DNA of 64,000 nt from Micromonospora echinofusca (lineage in GTDB: Bacteria > Actinomycetota > Actinomycetes > Mycobacteriales > Micromonosporaceae): NCBI RefSeq assembly GCF_900091445.1, contig NZ_LT607733.1, positions 4,677,001 to 4,741,000 on the forward strand, given 5' to 3'. The notes under the pieces were generated by a model. The model did not search any database. It was not told the origin of the DNA and saw nothing but the letters and a program-made list of their open reading frames with translations. The position numbers and the translations under genes were made by a program. This document shows positions 30,788 to 39,978 of the stretch, piece by piece; the stretch's first letter is position 1; each line of letters begins with the position of its first letter.

Positions 30788-30880
30788 CAGTCGACCGCGC
30801 CAGGCCGGCCAGGCCGCGCCCTGCCGGGTCGCGCCAGGCCTAATCACGCCGGGCCGGGCCGGGGACGGTGGGACGGGCGG

Positions 30881-31477
30881 TCAGCGCAGGCCCGTCAGGA
30901 CCTTCTCGTAGCGGGCACGGTCGGCGGTGGGGGTCTTCGCCTCCAGGTAGTTGAGCACCACCGTGCCCCGCCGGAACGACTGACCGCCCCACGTCTCGGC
31001 GATCTCGCTGGCGCTGGTCTCGTCGGGGAAGACGTAGACGGTGACCGCGTCGGTGGCGATCAGCTCGGAGCAGCCCAGGCCGAGCCCGTCCGGGCCGCAC
31101 TCGACCGACCGGTCCCGAGGGTTCGGCACCTTCAGCCCGGCGGCCTTGAACGCGTCCACGACCTGCCGCGCGCCGGGCGTACCGGTCGGCCGGGCCGGCA
31201 GCTTCACGGGCGGCGGGCTGGCGGGACGGCGCTCGGTCGCACCACCGGCGCTCGGAGCCGCCGGACCCGCCCCGGTCGGCGGGGCGGCCGGCGGGGCGGG
31301 TCGCGTCGGCGTGGCTGCGGGCGCCTCGGCCGGGCCCGACGACGGTACGGCGGCCGGGGTCGACGCCGGGGCGGCGGAGGGCGCCGCGCGCCGGTCCTCC
31401 GCGTCGTCGCCGCAGGCAGCGGTGAGGGCGGCGGCGATCACGAGCACGGCGACGGCGGGCAGGCTCCGGTTGGTCAC
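30881..31477 (-). CDS. Putative lipoprotein, function unknown
   Basis: A 198-aa precursor with signal peptide and lipobox: MTNRSLPAVAVLVIAAALT followed by AAC, so lipidation is expected at the Cys near residue 22. Residues about 30-95 are a low-complexity Ala/Pro/Ser linker of the cell-wall-spanning kind. The C-terminal about 95 residues form a small domain with two Cys (VECGPDGLGLGCSEL) that may be disulfide-bonded, and VTVYVFPDETSASEIAETWG. I do not recognise the domain. GTG start chosen so that the signal peptide is N-terminal; it is divergent from the GNAT fusion. Confidence 0.75.
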   Translation of the reverse strand: MTNRSLPAVAVLVIAAALTAACGDDAEDRRAAPSAAPASTPAAVPSSGPAEAPAATPTRPAPPAAPPTGAGPAAPSAGGATERRPASPPPVKLPARPTGTPGARQVVDAFKAAGLKVPNPRDRSVECGPDGLGLGCSELIATDAVTVYVFPDETSASEIAETWGGQSFRRGTVVLNYLEAKTPTADRARYEKVLTGLR

Positions 31478-31628
31478 CCCTGGCAGTCTGCCCAACCGGT
31501 TCCCGTCCCGGCAGTGGCCGGTCGGTCAGTGCCGCTGTCCCATTTCCGCCAACCCGCCCCGGTCGGTCGGCACCGGTACGATCCCGACCGGTCGACGAGG
31601 GAAGCCGAGGACGACGGGGGTGGACGCG

Positions 31629-32960
31629 ATGACCGGGATGACCGTCCGGCCGGCGCGGGCCGAGGACCGCGCGGCGGTCGACGCGCTGCACGAACGCGAG
31701 TGGGGTGGGCCGTACGTCGTCGCCCACGACACCCGCCACGACCTGCGTACGCTGCCGACGCTGGTGGCGGCCGACGGCGCCGGCGCGGTGGTCGGGGCGC
31801 TCGCGTACCGTGCCGACGCCGACGGGCTGGAGGTCGTCAGCGTGGTGGCCGCGACGCCCGGCGGCGGCGTCGGCACGGCCCTGTTGGCGGCGGCCGCCGA
31901 GGTGGCCCGGGCCGGGGGCCGGCACCGGCTCTGGCTCGTCACGACGAACGACAACCTGCGGGCGCTGCGGTTCTACCAGCGGTGCGGGCTGCGGCTGGTG
32001 CGCGTGGACCGGGGCGCGGTGGACCGGGCCCGCCGGCTCAAGCCGAGCATCCCGATGGTCGGCGAGGGCGGCATCGGACTGCACGACGAGCTGGTCCTGG
32101 AGCTGCTGCTCGCCGCCGGCGAACGGGTGCCCGACGCCCGTGCGGAGCACGGCGCGGACCGCGCCCCGTGGATCTCGCTGACCACCGACTACGGCCTCGC
32201 CGACGGGTTCGTCGCCGCCTGCCACGGGGTGATCGCGCGGCTGGCGCCGCAGGCCCGGATCGTCGACGTGACCCATCTGGTCCCGCCGGCCGACGTACGC
32301 CGGGGCGCGGCGGTGCTCGCGCAGGCCGTGCCGCACCTGCCGGAGGGGGTGCACGTGGCCGTCGTCGACCCGGGCGTGGGTACGGCCCGCCGGGGCGTCG
32401 CGCTGGCCACCCCGCGCGGGCTGCTGGTGGGGCCGGACAACGGCCTGCTGGTCGACGCCGCCGAGGCGCTGGGCGGGGTGAGCGCGGCCGTCGAGCTGAC
32501 CGATCCGGACTGGCTCGCGCCCGAGGTGTCCCGCACGTTCCACGGCCGGGACGTCTTCGCGCCGGTCGCCGCGCGGCTCGCGCTCGGCGCGCCGCTGGCC
32601 CGGTTCGGCCCGGCGGTCGACCCCGGGTCCCTGGTCCGGCTGCCGACACCGGTGCTCCGGCGGGAGGCGGACGGGTTCGCGGCCGAGGTGCTGACCGTCG
32701 ACCACTTCGGCAACGTCCAGCTGGCTGCCCCGGGCGAGCTGCTGACGCCGCTGCCGGCCCGGGTCCGGGTGGGGCCGGGTGCCGGTTCCGCGCCCGGCCG
32801 GGAGGCCGTACACGGGCGCACCTTCGGCGACGCCCCGCCGGGCGGGCTGGTGGTGCACGCCGACTCCGCCGGCCGGGTCGCCGTGGCGGTCAACGGCGGC
32901 CGGGCCGTGGACCTGCTGGCGGTGGCGCCGGGCGACCTGCTGCGCGTCGCGGCCGGCTGA
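31629..32960 (+). CDS. Fusion: GNAT acetyltransferase + SAM hydroxide adenosyltransferase (DUF62)
   Basis: A 443-aa protein in one uninterrupted frame. Residues 1-163 are a GNAT domain (TVRPARAEDRAAVDALHERE; VVAATPGGGVGTALL, the acetyl-CoA loop; NDNLRALRFYQRCG). Residues about 181-443 are a SAM-hydrolysing DUF62 domain with WISLTTDYGLADGF, VTHLVPPADVRRGA, VDPGVGT, SRTFHGRDVFAPVAA and VDHFGNVQL. DUF62 enzymes split SAM into adenosine and methionine. Fusion with an acetyltransferase is not the usual architecture. Start at ATG 31629 with GGGGGTGG upstream. It is divergent from the lipoprotein gene. Confidence 0.88.
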   Translation: MTGMTVRPARAEDRAAVDALHEREWGGPYVVAHDTRHDLRTLPTLVAADGAGAVVGALAYRADADGLEVVSVVAATPGGGVGTALLAAAAEVARAGGRHRLWLVTTNDNLRALRFYQRCGLRLVRVDRGAVDRARRLKPSIPMVGEGGIGLHDELVLELLLAAGERVPDARAEHGADRAPWISLTTDYGLADGFVAACHGVIARLAPQARIVDVTHLVPPADVRRGAAVLAQAVPHLPEGVHVAVVDPGVGTARRGVALATPRGLLVGPDNGLLVDAAEALGGVSAAVELTDPDWLAPEVSRTFHGRDVFAPVAARLALGAPLARFGPAVDPGSLVRLPTPVLRREADGFAAEVLTVDHFGNVQLAAPGELLTPLPARVRVGPGAGSAPGREAVHGRTFGDAPPGGLVVHADSAGRVAVAVNGGRAVDLLAVAPGDLLRVAAG

Positions 32961-33026
32961 GCGGCCGGGTCGCCGCCCGACGTGGCCGGGCACCGGAGCG
33001 GGCCGCCGCCGGGGCGCCCGGCCGGT

Positions 33027-33052
33027 CCGGCCCGGTCACCGCGCCGGGCCGG
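33027..33052. terminator. Hairpin between convergent genes
   Basis: CCGGCCCGG (33027-33035) pairs with CCGGGCCGG (33044-33052) around an 8-nt loop, between the GNAT fusion (+) and the SH3b protein (-). Confidence 0.5.
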
Positions 33053-33094
33053 GCGGATTCCGCCGACCGGCCCGGCGGGCGTACGGGGTGGCGG

Positions 33095-34303
33095 TCAGCA
33101 GAGCGGCACGGTGCCGCCGTAGACCGCCGAGACGTACGCGTGGCTGACGTACTGGCCGCTGGCGAGGCGGTTCCACCGGTTGGTGGTCCGGTACGGGCCG
33201 GCGACGGTCTGCCCGGTCACGTAGCACTGGATCGGCACGTTGGCGTACCGGGCGGCCAGGCCGCGCACCGCGTAGCCCGTACCGGCGCCGGTACGGATGT
33301 TGAGCGGGCCGTCACCCACCACGCCGCGCGGGCCGCTGCCGGTCCACAGGTACGCGACGTCCACCCAGGCGTTCGTGGTCAGCTGCAACCCGTCCCAGAA
33401 GGTGCCGTCGGCGAGGTCGACGCCGGCCGGGTTCAGGACCACCCGGCCGAACTGGTCCCGCCCGCCGTTGTAGCCGGACTGGTAGGCCGCCTGTGCCTGC
33501 GGCCGGCCCTGCGGCAGGTCCTTCCAGTTCTCCCGTACGGCGCTGAGGTTCCAGTGGTCGTCGCGGGTGTTCCACGGGCCGACGTCCCAGACCGGGGCGT
33601 ACTCGCAGCGGCTGCCGGTGGTGGTGCAGACCCGGACGGTGTAGTCGCCGGTGTTCGCCGGGGACAGGCCGCGCCGCGACGGCAGCGCGACGAAGTGGTC
33701 CCGCGCCACGATGGTGTGCCCGTTGGCGGTCACCTCGCCGACCAGCCCGATGCGGGTCGCGTACACCCGGTAGGTGAGGCCGGGCGTGGCGGCGGAGACG
33801 GCGGCGACGGTGTCGGCGGCGAGCCGCACGGCGCGCACCTCGGCGCTGGCGCCGGGCCGGCTCGCGGTGAGCACCACCCGGGTCTGCACGCGGGTGACCG
33901 GCCGGTCGAAGACCGCCCCGCCGGTGGCGTCGCGCCACTCGGTCCAGCCCGCCGCCCGCCACCCCCGCACCTGGACCTCGGCGGTGCCACCGGCGACGGT
34001 ACGGGCGACGACGGTGGCGCTGACCCGGGTGGCGGGCCGGGTCAGGATGCGCGGCGGCGCGAGGAAGATGCCCTCGGCGACCGCGCTGCGGGGTGAGCGG
34101 GCGGGCGCGGGGCGGGAGTCTGCCAGGCGGAGCCCCGCGCGGGTGTGCCGGACGTTGACGTCGTCGCCGTCGACGCGGGAGAGGTCGGCGCTCCACCGCT
34201 CGCCGTCGGCGGCGGCGAGCGCGGGGCTCGGGGAGGGCAGGAGGGCGAGGGCGAGGATGACGGTCAGAGCGGTGGTACGGGCACGACGTTGGGGCAGAAT
34301 CAT
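33095..34303 (-). CDS. Secreted protein with C-terminal SH3b-like domain
   Basis: A 402-aa exported protein. Signal peptide at residues 1-29 (RARTTALTVILALALLPSPSPALAA). The middle, about 55-180, is beta-rich and Arg/Thr/Val-rich, with a WTEWRDA segment. About 195-300 includes YAPVWDVGPWNTRDDHWN and QAAYQSGYNGGRDQFGR. The last about 65 residues (DGPLNIRTGAGTGYAVRG and YRTTNRWNRLASGQYVSHAYV) are an SH3b domain, usual in cell-wall-binding proteins. The ATG at 34303 has AGGAG 7 nt before it. No catalytic residues are recognisable. Confidence 0.8.
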   Translation of the reverse strand: MILPQRRARTTALTVILALALLPSPSPALAAADGERWSADLSRVDGDDVNVRHTRAGLRLADSRPAPARSPRSAVAEGIFLAPPRILTRPATRVSATVVARTVAGGTAEVQVRGWRAAGWTEWRDATGGAVFDRPVTRVQTRVVLTASRPGASAEVRAVRLAADTVAAVSAATPGLTYRVYATRIGLVGEVTANGHTIVARDHFVALPSRRGLSPANTGDYTVRVCTTTGSRCEYAPVWDVGPWNTRDDHWNLSAVRENWKDLPQGRPQAQAAYQSGYNGGRDQFGRVVLNPAGVDLADGTFWDGLQLTTNAWVDVAYLWTGSGPRGVVGDGPLNIRTGAGTGYAVRGLAARYANVPIQCYVTGQTVAGPYRTTNRWNRLASGQYVSHAYVSAVYGGTVPLC

Positions 34304-34413
34304 GGGCATTCTCCTCAGAACCCCCTGATCGTGCCCTTGTGGGTAGATCGATGGGAACCTCCATACAAATAGCGACACATGCGAATTCGACTCGGACGAG
34401 GAAGGATGGCCGG

Positions 34414-35292
34414 GTGCCCGAAGGCGACACCGTCTGGAACACCGCCCGCGTACTGCACCGCGCCCTGGCCGGCGCCCGCCTGACCGGCAGCGACTTCCGG
34501 GTGCCGCAGCTCGCCGCCACCGACCTCACCGACTGGACCGTGCGGGAGTCGGCCAGCCGGGGCAAGCACCTGCTGCTCCGGCTCACCGCCCCACCGAAGG
34601 TCGCGCCCCCGCCCACCGGGGCGACTTCCTCGGCGGGCGCGGGCGCGGGCCCGGCCGCGGCCGCGGGCGACGACGCCGGGGCGCGCTGGACGCTGCACTC
34701 ACACCTGCGCATGGACGGCGCCTGGCGGGCGTACGCGCCCGGGGAACGGTGGACGGCCCGGCCGGCGCACCTGATCCGGGTGGTGCTGCGCAGCGCGCGG
34801 GCGGTCGCCGTCGGCTACCACCTGCACGACCTGGCGCTGGTGCCGACCGCCGAGGAGGAGTCCCTCGTCGGGCACCTCGGCCCCGACCTGCTCGGCGCGG
34901 ACTGGGACCCGGCGGAGGCCGTACGCCGGCTGGCCGCCCACCCGGACGCCACCATCTCGGAGGCGCTGCTGGACCAGCGCAACCTGGCCGGCGTCGGCAA
35001 CCTCTACAAGTGCGAGGTGCTCTTCCTGCGCGGCGTCTCGCCCCGGACCCCGGTACGCGCGGTGCCGGACCTCGCGGGCACCGTGGCGCTGGCGCGCAAG
35101 CTACTCGCGGCCAACCGGGGCCGCTGGACGCAGAGCACCACCGGATCGCTGCACCGGGGACAGACCAGCTACGTCTACGGCCGGCGCGCCCAGCCCTGCC
35201 GCCGGTGCGGCACCGCGATCCGCAAGGAGGAACTGGGCGAGCGGGTCACCTACTGGTGCCCGGTCTGCCAACCCGAACGCCAGGCGGACTGA
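34414..35292 (+). CDS. nei2: Formamidopyrimidine-DNA glycosylase/endonuclease VIII family, Nei2-type
   Basis: Base-excision glycosylase/AP lyase for oxidised bases. Start is GTG giving MPEGDT, needed because Pro2 is the nucleophile and Glu3 the general acid after Met removal. Lys near residue 49 (SRGKHLL) is the conserved phosphate-binding lysine. The C-terminal zinc finger CRRCG...CPVCQ and the helix-two-turn-helix LLDQRNLAGVGNLYKCEVLF are present. Length is 292 aa against about 255 for M. tuberculosis Nei2; a low-complexity Pro/Gly/Ala insert (about residues 60-90) explains the excess. GAAGGA lies upstream. Divergent from the SH3b gene. Confidence 0.92.
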   Translation: MPEGDTVWNTARVLHRALAGARLTGSDFRVPQLAATDLTDWTVRESASRGKHLLLRLTAPPKVAPPPTGATSSAGAGAGPAAAAGDDAGARWTLHSHLRMDGAWRAYAPGERWTARPAHLIRVVLRSARAVAVGYHLHDLALVPTAEEESLVGHLGPDLLGADWDPAEAVRRLAAHPDATISEALLDQRNLAGVGNLYKCEVLFLRGVSPRTPVRAVPDLAGTVALARKLLAANRGRWTQSTTGSLHRGQTSYVYGRRAQPCRRCGTAIRKEELGERVTYWCPVCQPERQAD

Positions 35293-35494
35293 CGCCCGGG
35301 TCGGCGTGTCGGGCGGGACACTCCGGCGCTGCGGCGGCGAGTCGCATCCCCGCCACAGAAACGGACGATTGGGTACTTCCTAACCCCACCGTCGAGGTCG
35401 CATGCTGCGGTTGACTCCTCACGCATCGTCAGCGACGCGCGACGGGTCCGCCACGTCGCGGTGGCGGCCGCCGCGCCCGACACCGGGGAGAGCC

Positions 35495-38400
35495 ATGGAG
35501 CTGTTCCGCAGACTCCGCGTCCCGTGGGCGCAGCGGATGCCGGCCCGCCCCGACGACGGGGCCGCCGACGGGGCCGGGGCGGGTCCCGTCCCGGCGGCCC
35601 GGCGCGCGACGGAGCCGGTCGTCGCGCCGGCCAGCCTCGATCCGGCCGCCGTCCCGCGCTACTTCGGCCCGGTGCCGAACCACGCGCGCAGCCCGCTGCC
35701 GGTCGTCGACGCCGACGGTTCCGTGGTGCCCGGCACCGGCATCCGCAAGTTCGTCGACGCGCTACCGCGCCTCGGCACGCCCGGCCGCACCGAGCTGGGC
35801 GCCCGCCTGCCGGTGGCGGTGCCCGACACGGTCAGCTACCCGGGCTGCGACTACTACGAGATCGGCCTGGAGCAGTACGCGCAGCGGCTGCACCGGGACC
35901 TGCCGGCGACCCGGCTGCGCGGCTACCGGCAGCTCAACCTCGGCACGGACGCCCACGGGCACAACACGGTCGTGCCGGCGGGGCGGCCCTGGCACCTGGG
36001 TCCGTTCATCCTGGCCCGGCGGGGCCGGCCGGTCCGGGTCAAGTTCATCAACCAGCTGCCAACCGGCCGCTCCGGCGAGCTCTTCCTGCCGGTCGACGCG
36101 ACCGTCGACGGCGCCGGGACCGGCCCGCTCGACGGCCCGGCGCCCTACCCGCAGAACCGCGCGGTGCTGCGGCTGGCGGGCGCGCACACCGCCTGGACCA
36201 GCGCCGGCAACCCCTGGCAGTGGACCACCCCGGCCGGTGAGATCACCCCGTACCCGACGGGACCCGGCCTGACCCACGTGCCCGACATGCCGCCGCCCGG
36301 CGCGGGCGCCACCACCCTCTACTACCCGAACGAGCAGAGCGGGCGGCTGTGCTGGTTCCACGACAACACCGTGGGCCTGGCCCGGCTCACCGTCTACTCC
36401 GGGCAGCTCGCGCTCTACCTGCTCACGGACCCGGCCGAGGAGCGACTCGTCGCCGACGGGGTGCTCCCCGCCGACCAGCTGCCACTGGTGTTCGAGGACA
36501 AGACCTTCGTGCCGGAGGACGCCCAGCTCGCCGCGGAGGACCCCACGTGGGACCGGGACCGCTGGGGCTCCCGGGGCAGCCTCTGGCACCCGCACGTCTA
36601 CCAGCCCCGGCAGAACCCGCACCGGGCCGACGGGGCGAACCCGACCGGCCGGTGGGACTACGGCCCCTGGTCGCGTACGGCCGACGACACCGGGCAGCGG
36701 GACCAGCCGGCAACGCCCCACCCGGCGGGCCCGGTGCCGAACCCGCACCACGATCCGGTCGCCGAACCCGACGAGCCGCCGCTGGCGCCCGGCGTACCGC
36801 ACCCCTCGGCGGTGCCCGACGCGTTCGGCGACACCGTGCTGGTCAACGGGATCGCGTACCCGTACCTGGAGGTCGAGCCGAGGACGTACCGGTTCCGGAT
36901 CCTCAACGCCTGCCTGGACCGCGCCCTGAACCTCCAGCTCTACCGGGCCCGCTCGGACGGGCCGATGTGGCACGCGGACGGCGCGCTGGCCGACGCCGAC
37001 GCCGGTGAGGTGCCGATGGTGGAGGCGGTACGCGCGCCGGACCGGCCGGCCCGCTGGCCGACGGACGGGCGCGAGGGCGGGGTCCCGGACCCGCGCGCCG
37101 CCGGCCCGCGCCTCGTCCAGATCGGCAACGAGTGCGGCCTGCTCCCCGCGCCGGTGCCGGTGCCGAACCAGCCGGTCGGCTACCGGTACGACCGGCGCGA
37201 CCCGACCGTGCTCAACGTCGACTCGCACGCGCTGCTGCTCGCCCCGGGGGAGGTCGCCGACGTGCTGGTCGACTTCTCCGCCGTCGCGCCCGGCGGCACG
37301 CTGATCCTCTACAACGACTGTCCCGCCCCGCTGCCCGGCTTCGACCCGCGCGCCGACCACTTCACCGGTGGCCCGGACCGCACCGCCGAGGGCGGGGCGC
37401 CGCCGACCCGCCCCGGGTACGGGCCGAACACCCGCACCCTGCTCCAGTTCCGGGTGGCCGGGACCCCGGCGCCGCCGTACGACCTGGCCCGGCTGCGCGA
37501 GCGCCTGCCCGCCGCGTACGCGGCCAGCCAGCGGCCACCGATCGTCCCGCAGCCGGCGTACGACGCCGCGTTCGGCACCCGGACGGCGCGCGACACGGTG
37601 GTGCCGGTGCACGCCGCGACGGTCAGCTTCGTCCCGGCCGGCGCCGCCGCCCCGGTGCTTCTGCCGATCGAGGTCAAGTCGGTGCAGCAGGTCTTCGAGC
37701 CGGAGCACGGCCGGCTCGTCGGCCGGCTCGGCGTCGGGCACCCGCACGCCGGGCCGCTCTCCCCCACCGTCCTGCCGCTCGGGCCGAGCGATCCGGCCAC
37801 CGAGGTCCTGCACGTCAGCGACCCGGCCGTCGCGGTGGGTGGGCCCGCAGACGGCACCCAGCTCTGGCGGATCCGCGGCAACAGCCGGCAGACCCAGCCC
37901 GTGCGGTTCACCGGCTGCGACGTGCAGGTGATCGGCCGGGTCGGCTGGAACGGCGCCACCCGGGCGCCGCATCCGGCGGAGCGGGGCTGGAAGCAGGTCG
38001 TCCGGGTCGACCCGCGCGAGGACGTGATCGTCGCGCTCCGGCCGGTCGCGCCACCCCTGCCCTTCAAGATCGGCGACAGCGTGCGGCTGCTCGACCCGCT
38101 CCGGCCGGCGGGCGCCCGGACGGGCTCGACCCCGGTCAGCCCGGTGGACGGGCGGCCCGCGCTGGTCGTCAACCAGCTCGTCAACCTGGGCTGGGAGTAC
38201 CACTGGCACAGCCAGCTCGGCGGCCACCGGGACCAGGGCATGATCCGGCCACTGGTGCTGCGGATGTCGCCCCGGGCACCGACGGGGCTGACCGCGACCC
38301 CGGCCCCCGGCTCGGCCACCGCGCTGCCGGCGATCGCGCTGACCTGGACGGGCAACGGCAGTCGTCCCCCGGCCACCAGCCACCTGCTCCAGCGGGCCAC

Positions 38401-39142
38401 GGACGCCGCCTTCACGGACGGGCTCATGTCGATCACCGTGGCGGCCACGGCGACCCGCTACACCGACGCCACCGTCACGCCCGGGGTGACCTACCACTAC
38501 CGCATCCGGGCGGAGAACGCGGTGAGCTGCTCCACGTGGTCCAACAGCGTGCCGGCCTCGGTGCAGCTCGCCGCGCCGGCCGGACTGACCGCGACGATCC
38601 CGCCCGCCGCGCCGCTGCGGATCGCGCTGCGCTGGGCCAACCGTTCCTTCGCCACCGGGATCGACGTGCAGCGGGCCACCAATCCGACGTTCAGCAGCGG
38701 GCCGGGCACCACGGCCATCGGGGTCGGCGACAACCACCTCGACGCCGCCGTGGCCCCCGACACCACGTACTACTACCGGGTGCGGACCACCTACCTCGGC
38801 GCCGCCTCGGCCTGGTCGACGGTGGCCCGGGCGACCACCCCGCCGGCACCGGGCCCGCCGACGGGGGTGACCGCCACCGCGACGGCCCCCGGGCCGGACA
38901 CGGCGACGGTGATCCTCGGCTGGGCGGCGAACACCCCGGCCGCGCCGGGCGCGGGATTCATCGTGCAGCGGGCGCTGGACCCGGCGTTCAGCCGGGAGGT
39001 GGCGACCTTCACCGTCACCGGCCGGGGCTTCACCAACACCGGCCTGGCGCGCGGCGTCACCTACCACTACCGGATCCGGTCGTTCAACGTGGTCGGCGCC
39101 TCCCCGTTCACCGGCCCGATCCCGATAACCACGCCGCCGTGA
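35495..39142 (+). CDS. CotA-like multicopper oxidase homologue with degenerate copper sites and three FN3 domains
   Basis: A 1215-aa protein. Residues about 40-925 form the cupredoxin unit of CotA/bilirubin-oxidase type (YYEIGLEQYAQRLHRDLPATRLRGY). Residues about 928-1026, 1027-1118 and 1122-1215 are three fibronectin type III domains with TYHYRIR signatures. The copper motifs are degraded: the first HxH is R226-L-A228, the second is H289-D-N291, the HPxHxH motif is Q801-P-V-R804-F-T806, and the HCH motif reads H905-S-Q907, leaving no Cys for type 1 copper. There is no signal peptide, as in spore-coat CotA. GGGGAG precedes the ATG. Oxidase activity is therefore unlikely; a structural role is inferred. 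Confidence 0.88.
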   Translation: MELFRRLRVPWAQRMPARPDDGAADGAGAGPVPAARRATEPVVAPASLDPAAVPRYFGPVPNHARSPLPVVDADGSVVPGTGIRKFVDALPRLGTPGRTELGARLPVAVPDTVSYPGCDYYEIGLEQYAQRLHRDLPATRLRGYRQLNLGTDAHGHNTVVPAGRPWHLGPFILARRGRPVRVKFINQLPTGRSGELFLPVDATVDGAGTGPLDGPAPYPQNRAVLRLAGAHTAWTSAGNPWQWTTPAGEITPYPTGPGLTHVPDMPPPGAGATTLYYPNEQSGRLCWFHDNTVGLARLTVYSGQLALYLLTDPAEERLVADGVLPADQLPLVFEDKTFVPEDAQLAAEDPTWDRDRWGSRGSLWHPHVYQPRQNPHRADGANPTGRWDYGPWSRTADDTGQRDQPATPHPAGPVPNPHHDPVAEPDEPPLAPGVPHPSAVPDAFGDTVLVNGIAYPYLEVEPRTYRFRILNACLDRALNLQLYRARSDGPMWHADGALADADAGEVPMVEAVRAPDRPARWPTDGREGGVPDPRAAGPRLVQIGNECGLLPAPVPVPNQPVGYRYDRRDPTVLNVDSHALLLAPGEVADVLVDFSAVAPGGTLILYNDCPAPLPGFDPRADHFTGGPDRTAEGGAPPTRPGYGPNTRTLLQFRVAGTPAPPYDLARLRERLPAAYAASQRPPIVPQPAYDAAFGTRTARDTVVPVHAATVSFVPAGAAAPVLLPIEVKSVQQVFEPEHGRLVGRLGVGHPHAGPLSPTVLPLGPSDPATEVLHVSDPAVAVGGPADGTQLWRIRGNSRQTQPVRFTGCDVQVIGRVGWNGATRAPHPAERGWKQVVRVDPREDVIVALRPVAPPLPFKIGDSVRLLDPLRPAGARTGSTPVSPVDGRPALVVNQLVNLGWEYHWHSQLGGHRDQGMIRPLVLRMSPRAPTGLTATPAPGSATALPAIALTWTGNGSRPPATSHLLQRATDAAFTDGLMSITVAATATRYTDATVTPGVTYHYRIRAENAVSCSTWSNSVPASVQLAAPAGLTATIPPAAPLRIALRWANRSFATGIDVQRATNPTFSSGPGTTAIGVGDNHLDAAVAPDTTYYYRVRTTYLGAASAWSTVARATTPPAPGPPTGVTATATAPGPDTATVILGWAANTPAAPGAGFIVQRALDPAFSREVATFTVTGRGFTNTGLARGVTYHYRIRSFNVVGASPFTGPIPITTPP

Positions 39143-39175
39143 CCCGCCCGCGCCGGATCGTGAGGCAGGGCGGCG

Positions 39176-39955
39176 TCAGGGGGTGCGGAGCGGGGCGTTG
39201 ACGGCGCGGAGTTCGGTCAGGGCCGAGGCGACGCCGTGCAGCAGGTCGGTCGCCTCGGTGAGGCGCGAGGCCGCCGGGTGCGCGGCGTCGGGGTGCGCGT
39301 CCCCGGCGACGTAGCCGGCGGCGGCCACGACCAGCCGCTCGTACGCGGTGACGCCCTCCTCCAACTGCGCGGTCAGGGCGCGGTGCGCCTCGGCCAGCGG
39401 CGGACGGGACTCGGCCGGGGCGAGCCGGAGCGTGCGCTCGACGCTGGCCACCCGGTCGGCGAGGTCGCGCAGCGACCGGTCGGCCTCGGCGGCCTCCAGC
39501 ACGGCCGGCGACGCCAGCCCCGTCAGCCGCCCGGTCATCCCGGCGAGGGTGAGGGCGGCCCGGTCCAGCCGGGCCCACGGCTCGGCGGCGCTGGTGCCGC
39601 GCAGCGCCACCCGCGAGCGCACCCGCCGGACCTCGGCGAGCACCCCCGGGCCGACCGGCAGCCGCTCCACGGCGGCGACCAGCTTGGCGCGCGACCGCGC
39701 GGCGGCCTCGGCCGGGTCGAGCGGCGGCGGCGCCGGCTGGGCGGCCAGCGCCCGCAGGTCGATCCAGCGCCAGGCGGCGAGCACCAGCGCGCCGCCCGCG
39801 CCGGCCGCCCACGCCGCGTCGGGCAGCCCGAGCCCGGCGTACGGGGTCAGCACGGCGGCGGCGCCGCTCAGGCCACCGGCCGTGACGCTCCACCGGCGTG
39901 CGGAACCCCGCAACCGGCTCAGGCGCCGGAAGTACCGCGTGCGCTCGTCTGCCAC
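39176..39955 (-). CDS. pspM: Phage-shock envelope-stress protein PspM
   Basis: A 259-aa integral membrane partner of PspA in actinobacteria. Basic N terminus (RTRYFRRLSRLRGSARRW), then two TM helices (about 25-42 and 45-62; LPDAAWAAGAGGALVLAAW), followed by a cytoplasmic helical domain with RPPLAEAHRALTAQLEEGV. It follows pspA by 23 bp in the order clgR-pspA-pspM known from mycobacteria, where PspM recruits PspA to the membrane. Sequence identity in this family is low, so the call rests on topology plus neighbours. Confidence 0.85.
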   Translation of the reverse strand: MADERTRYFRRLSRLRGSARRWSVTAGGLSGAAAVLTPYAGLGLPDAAWAAGAGGALVLAAWRWIDLRALAAQPAPPPLDPAEAAARSRAKLVAAVERLPVGPGVLAEVRRVRSRVALRGTSAAEPWARLDRAALTLAGMTGRLTGLASPAVLEAAEADRSLRDLADRVASVERTLRLAPAESRPPLAEAHRALTAQLEEGVTAYERLVVAAAGYVAGDAHPDAAHPAASRLTEATDLLHGVASALTELRAVNAPLRTP

Positions 39956-39978
39956 CTCTGCCTCCTCGACCCGGCCGC

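Noticed and set aside
30697..30843. 48-codon frame after the 13-codon micro-ORF as a separate gene
   Set aside because: It reads through the 40-bp palindrome and has a biased Arg/Pro/Ala composition; mentioned only as a possible coupled frame.
35402..35494. Upstream extension of the multicopper oxidase from 35402
   Set aside because: No ribosome-binding site, and the added 31 residues give no signal peptide or family similarity; the ATG at 35495 has GGGGAG.
35762..39067. 1101-codon frame antisense to the multicopper oxidase
   Set aside because: Low-complexity Arg/Gly/Val translation; the sense frame has clear cupredoxin and FN3 domains.
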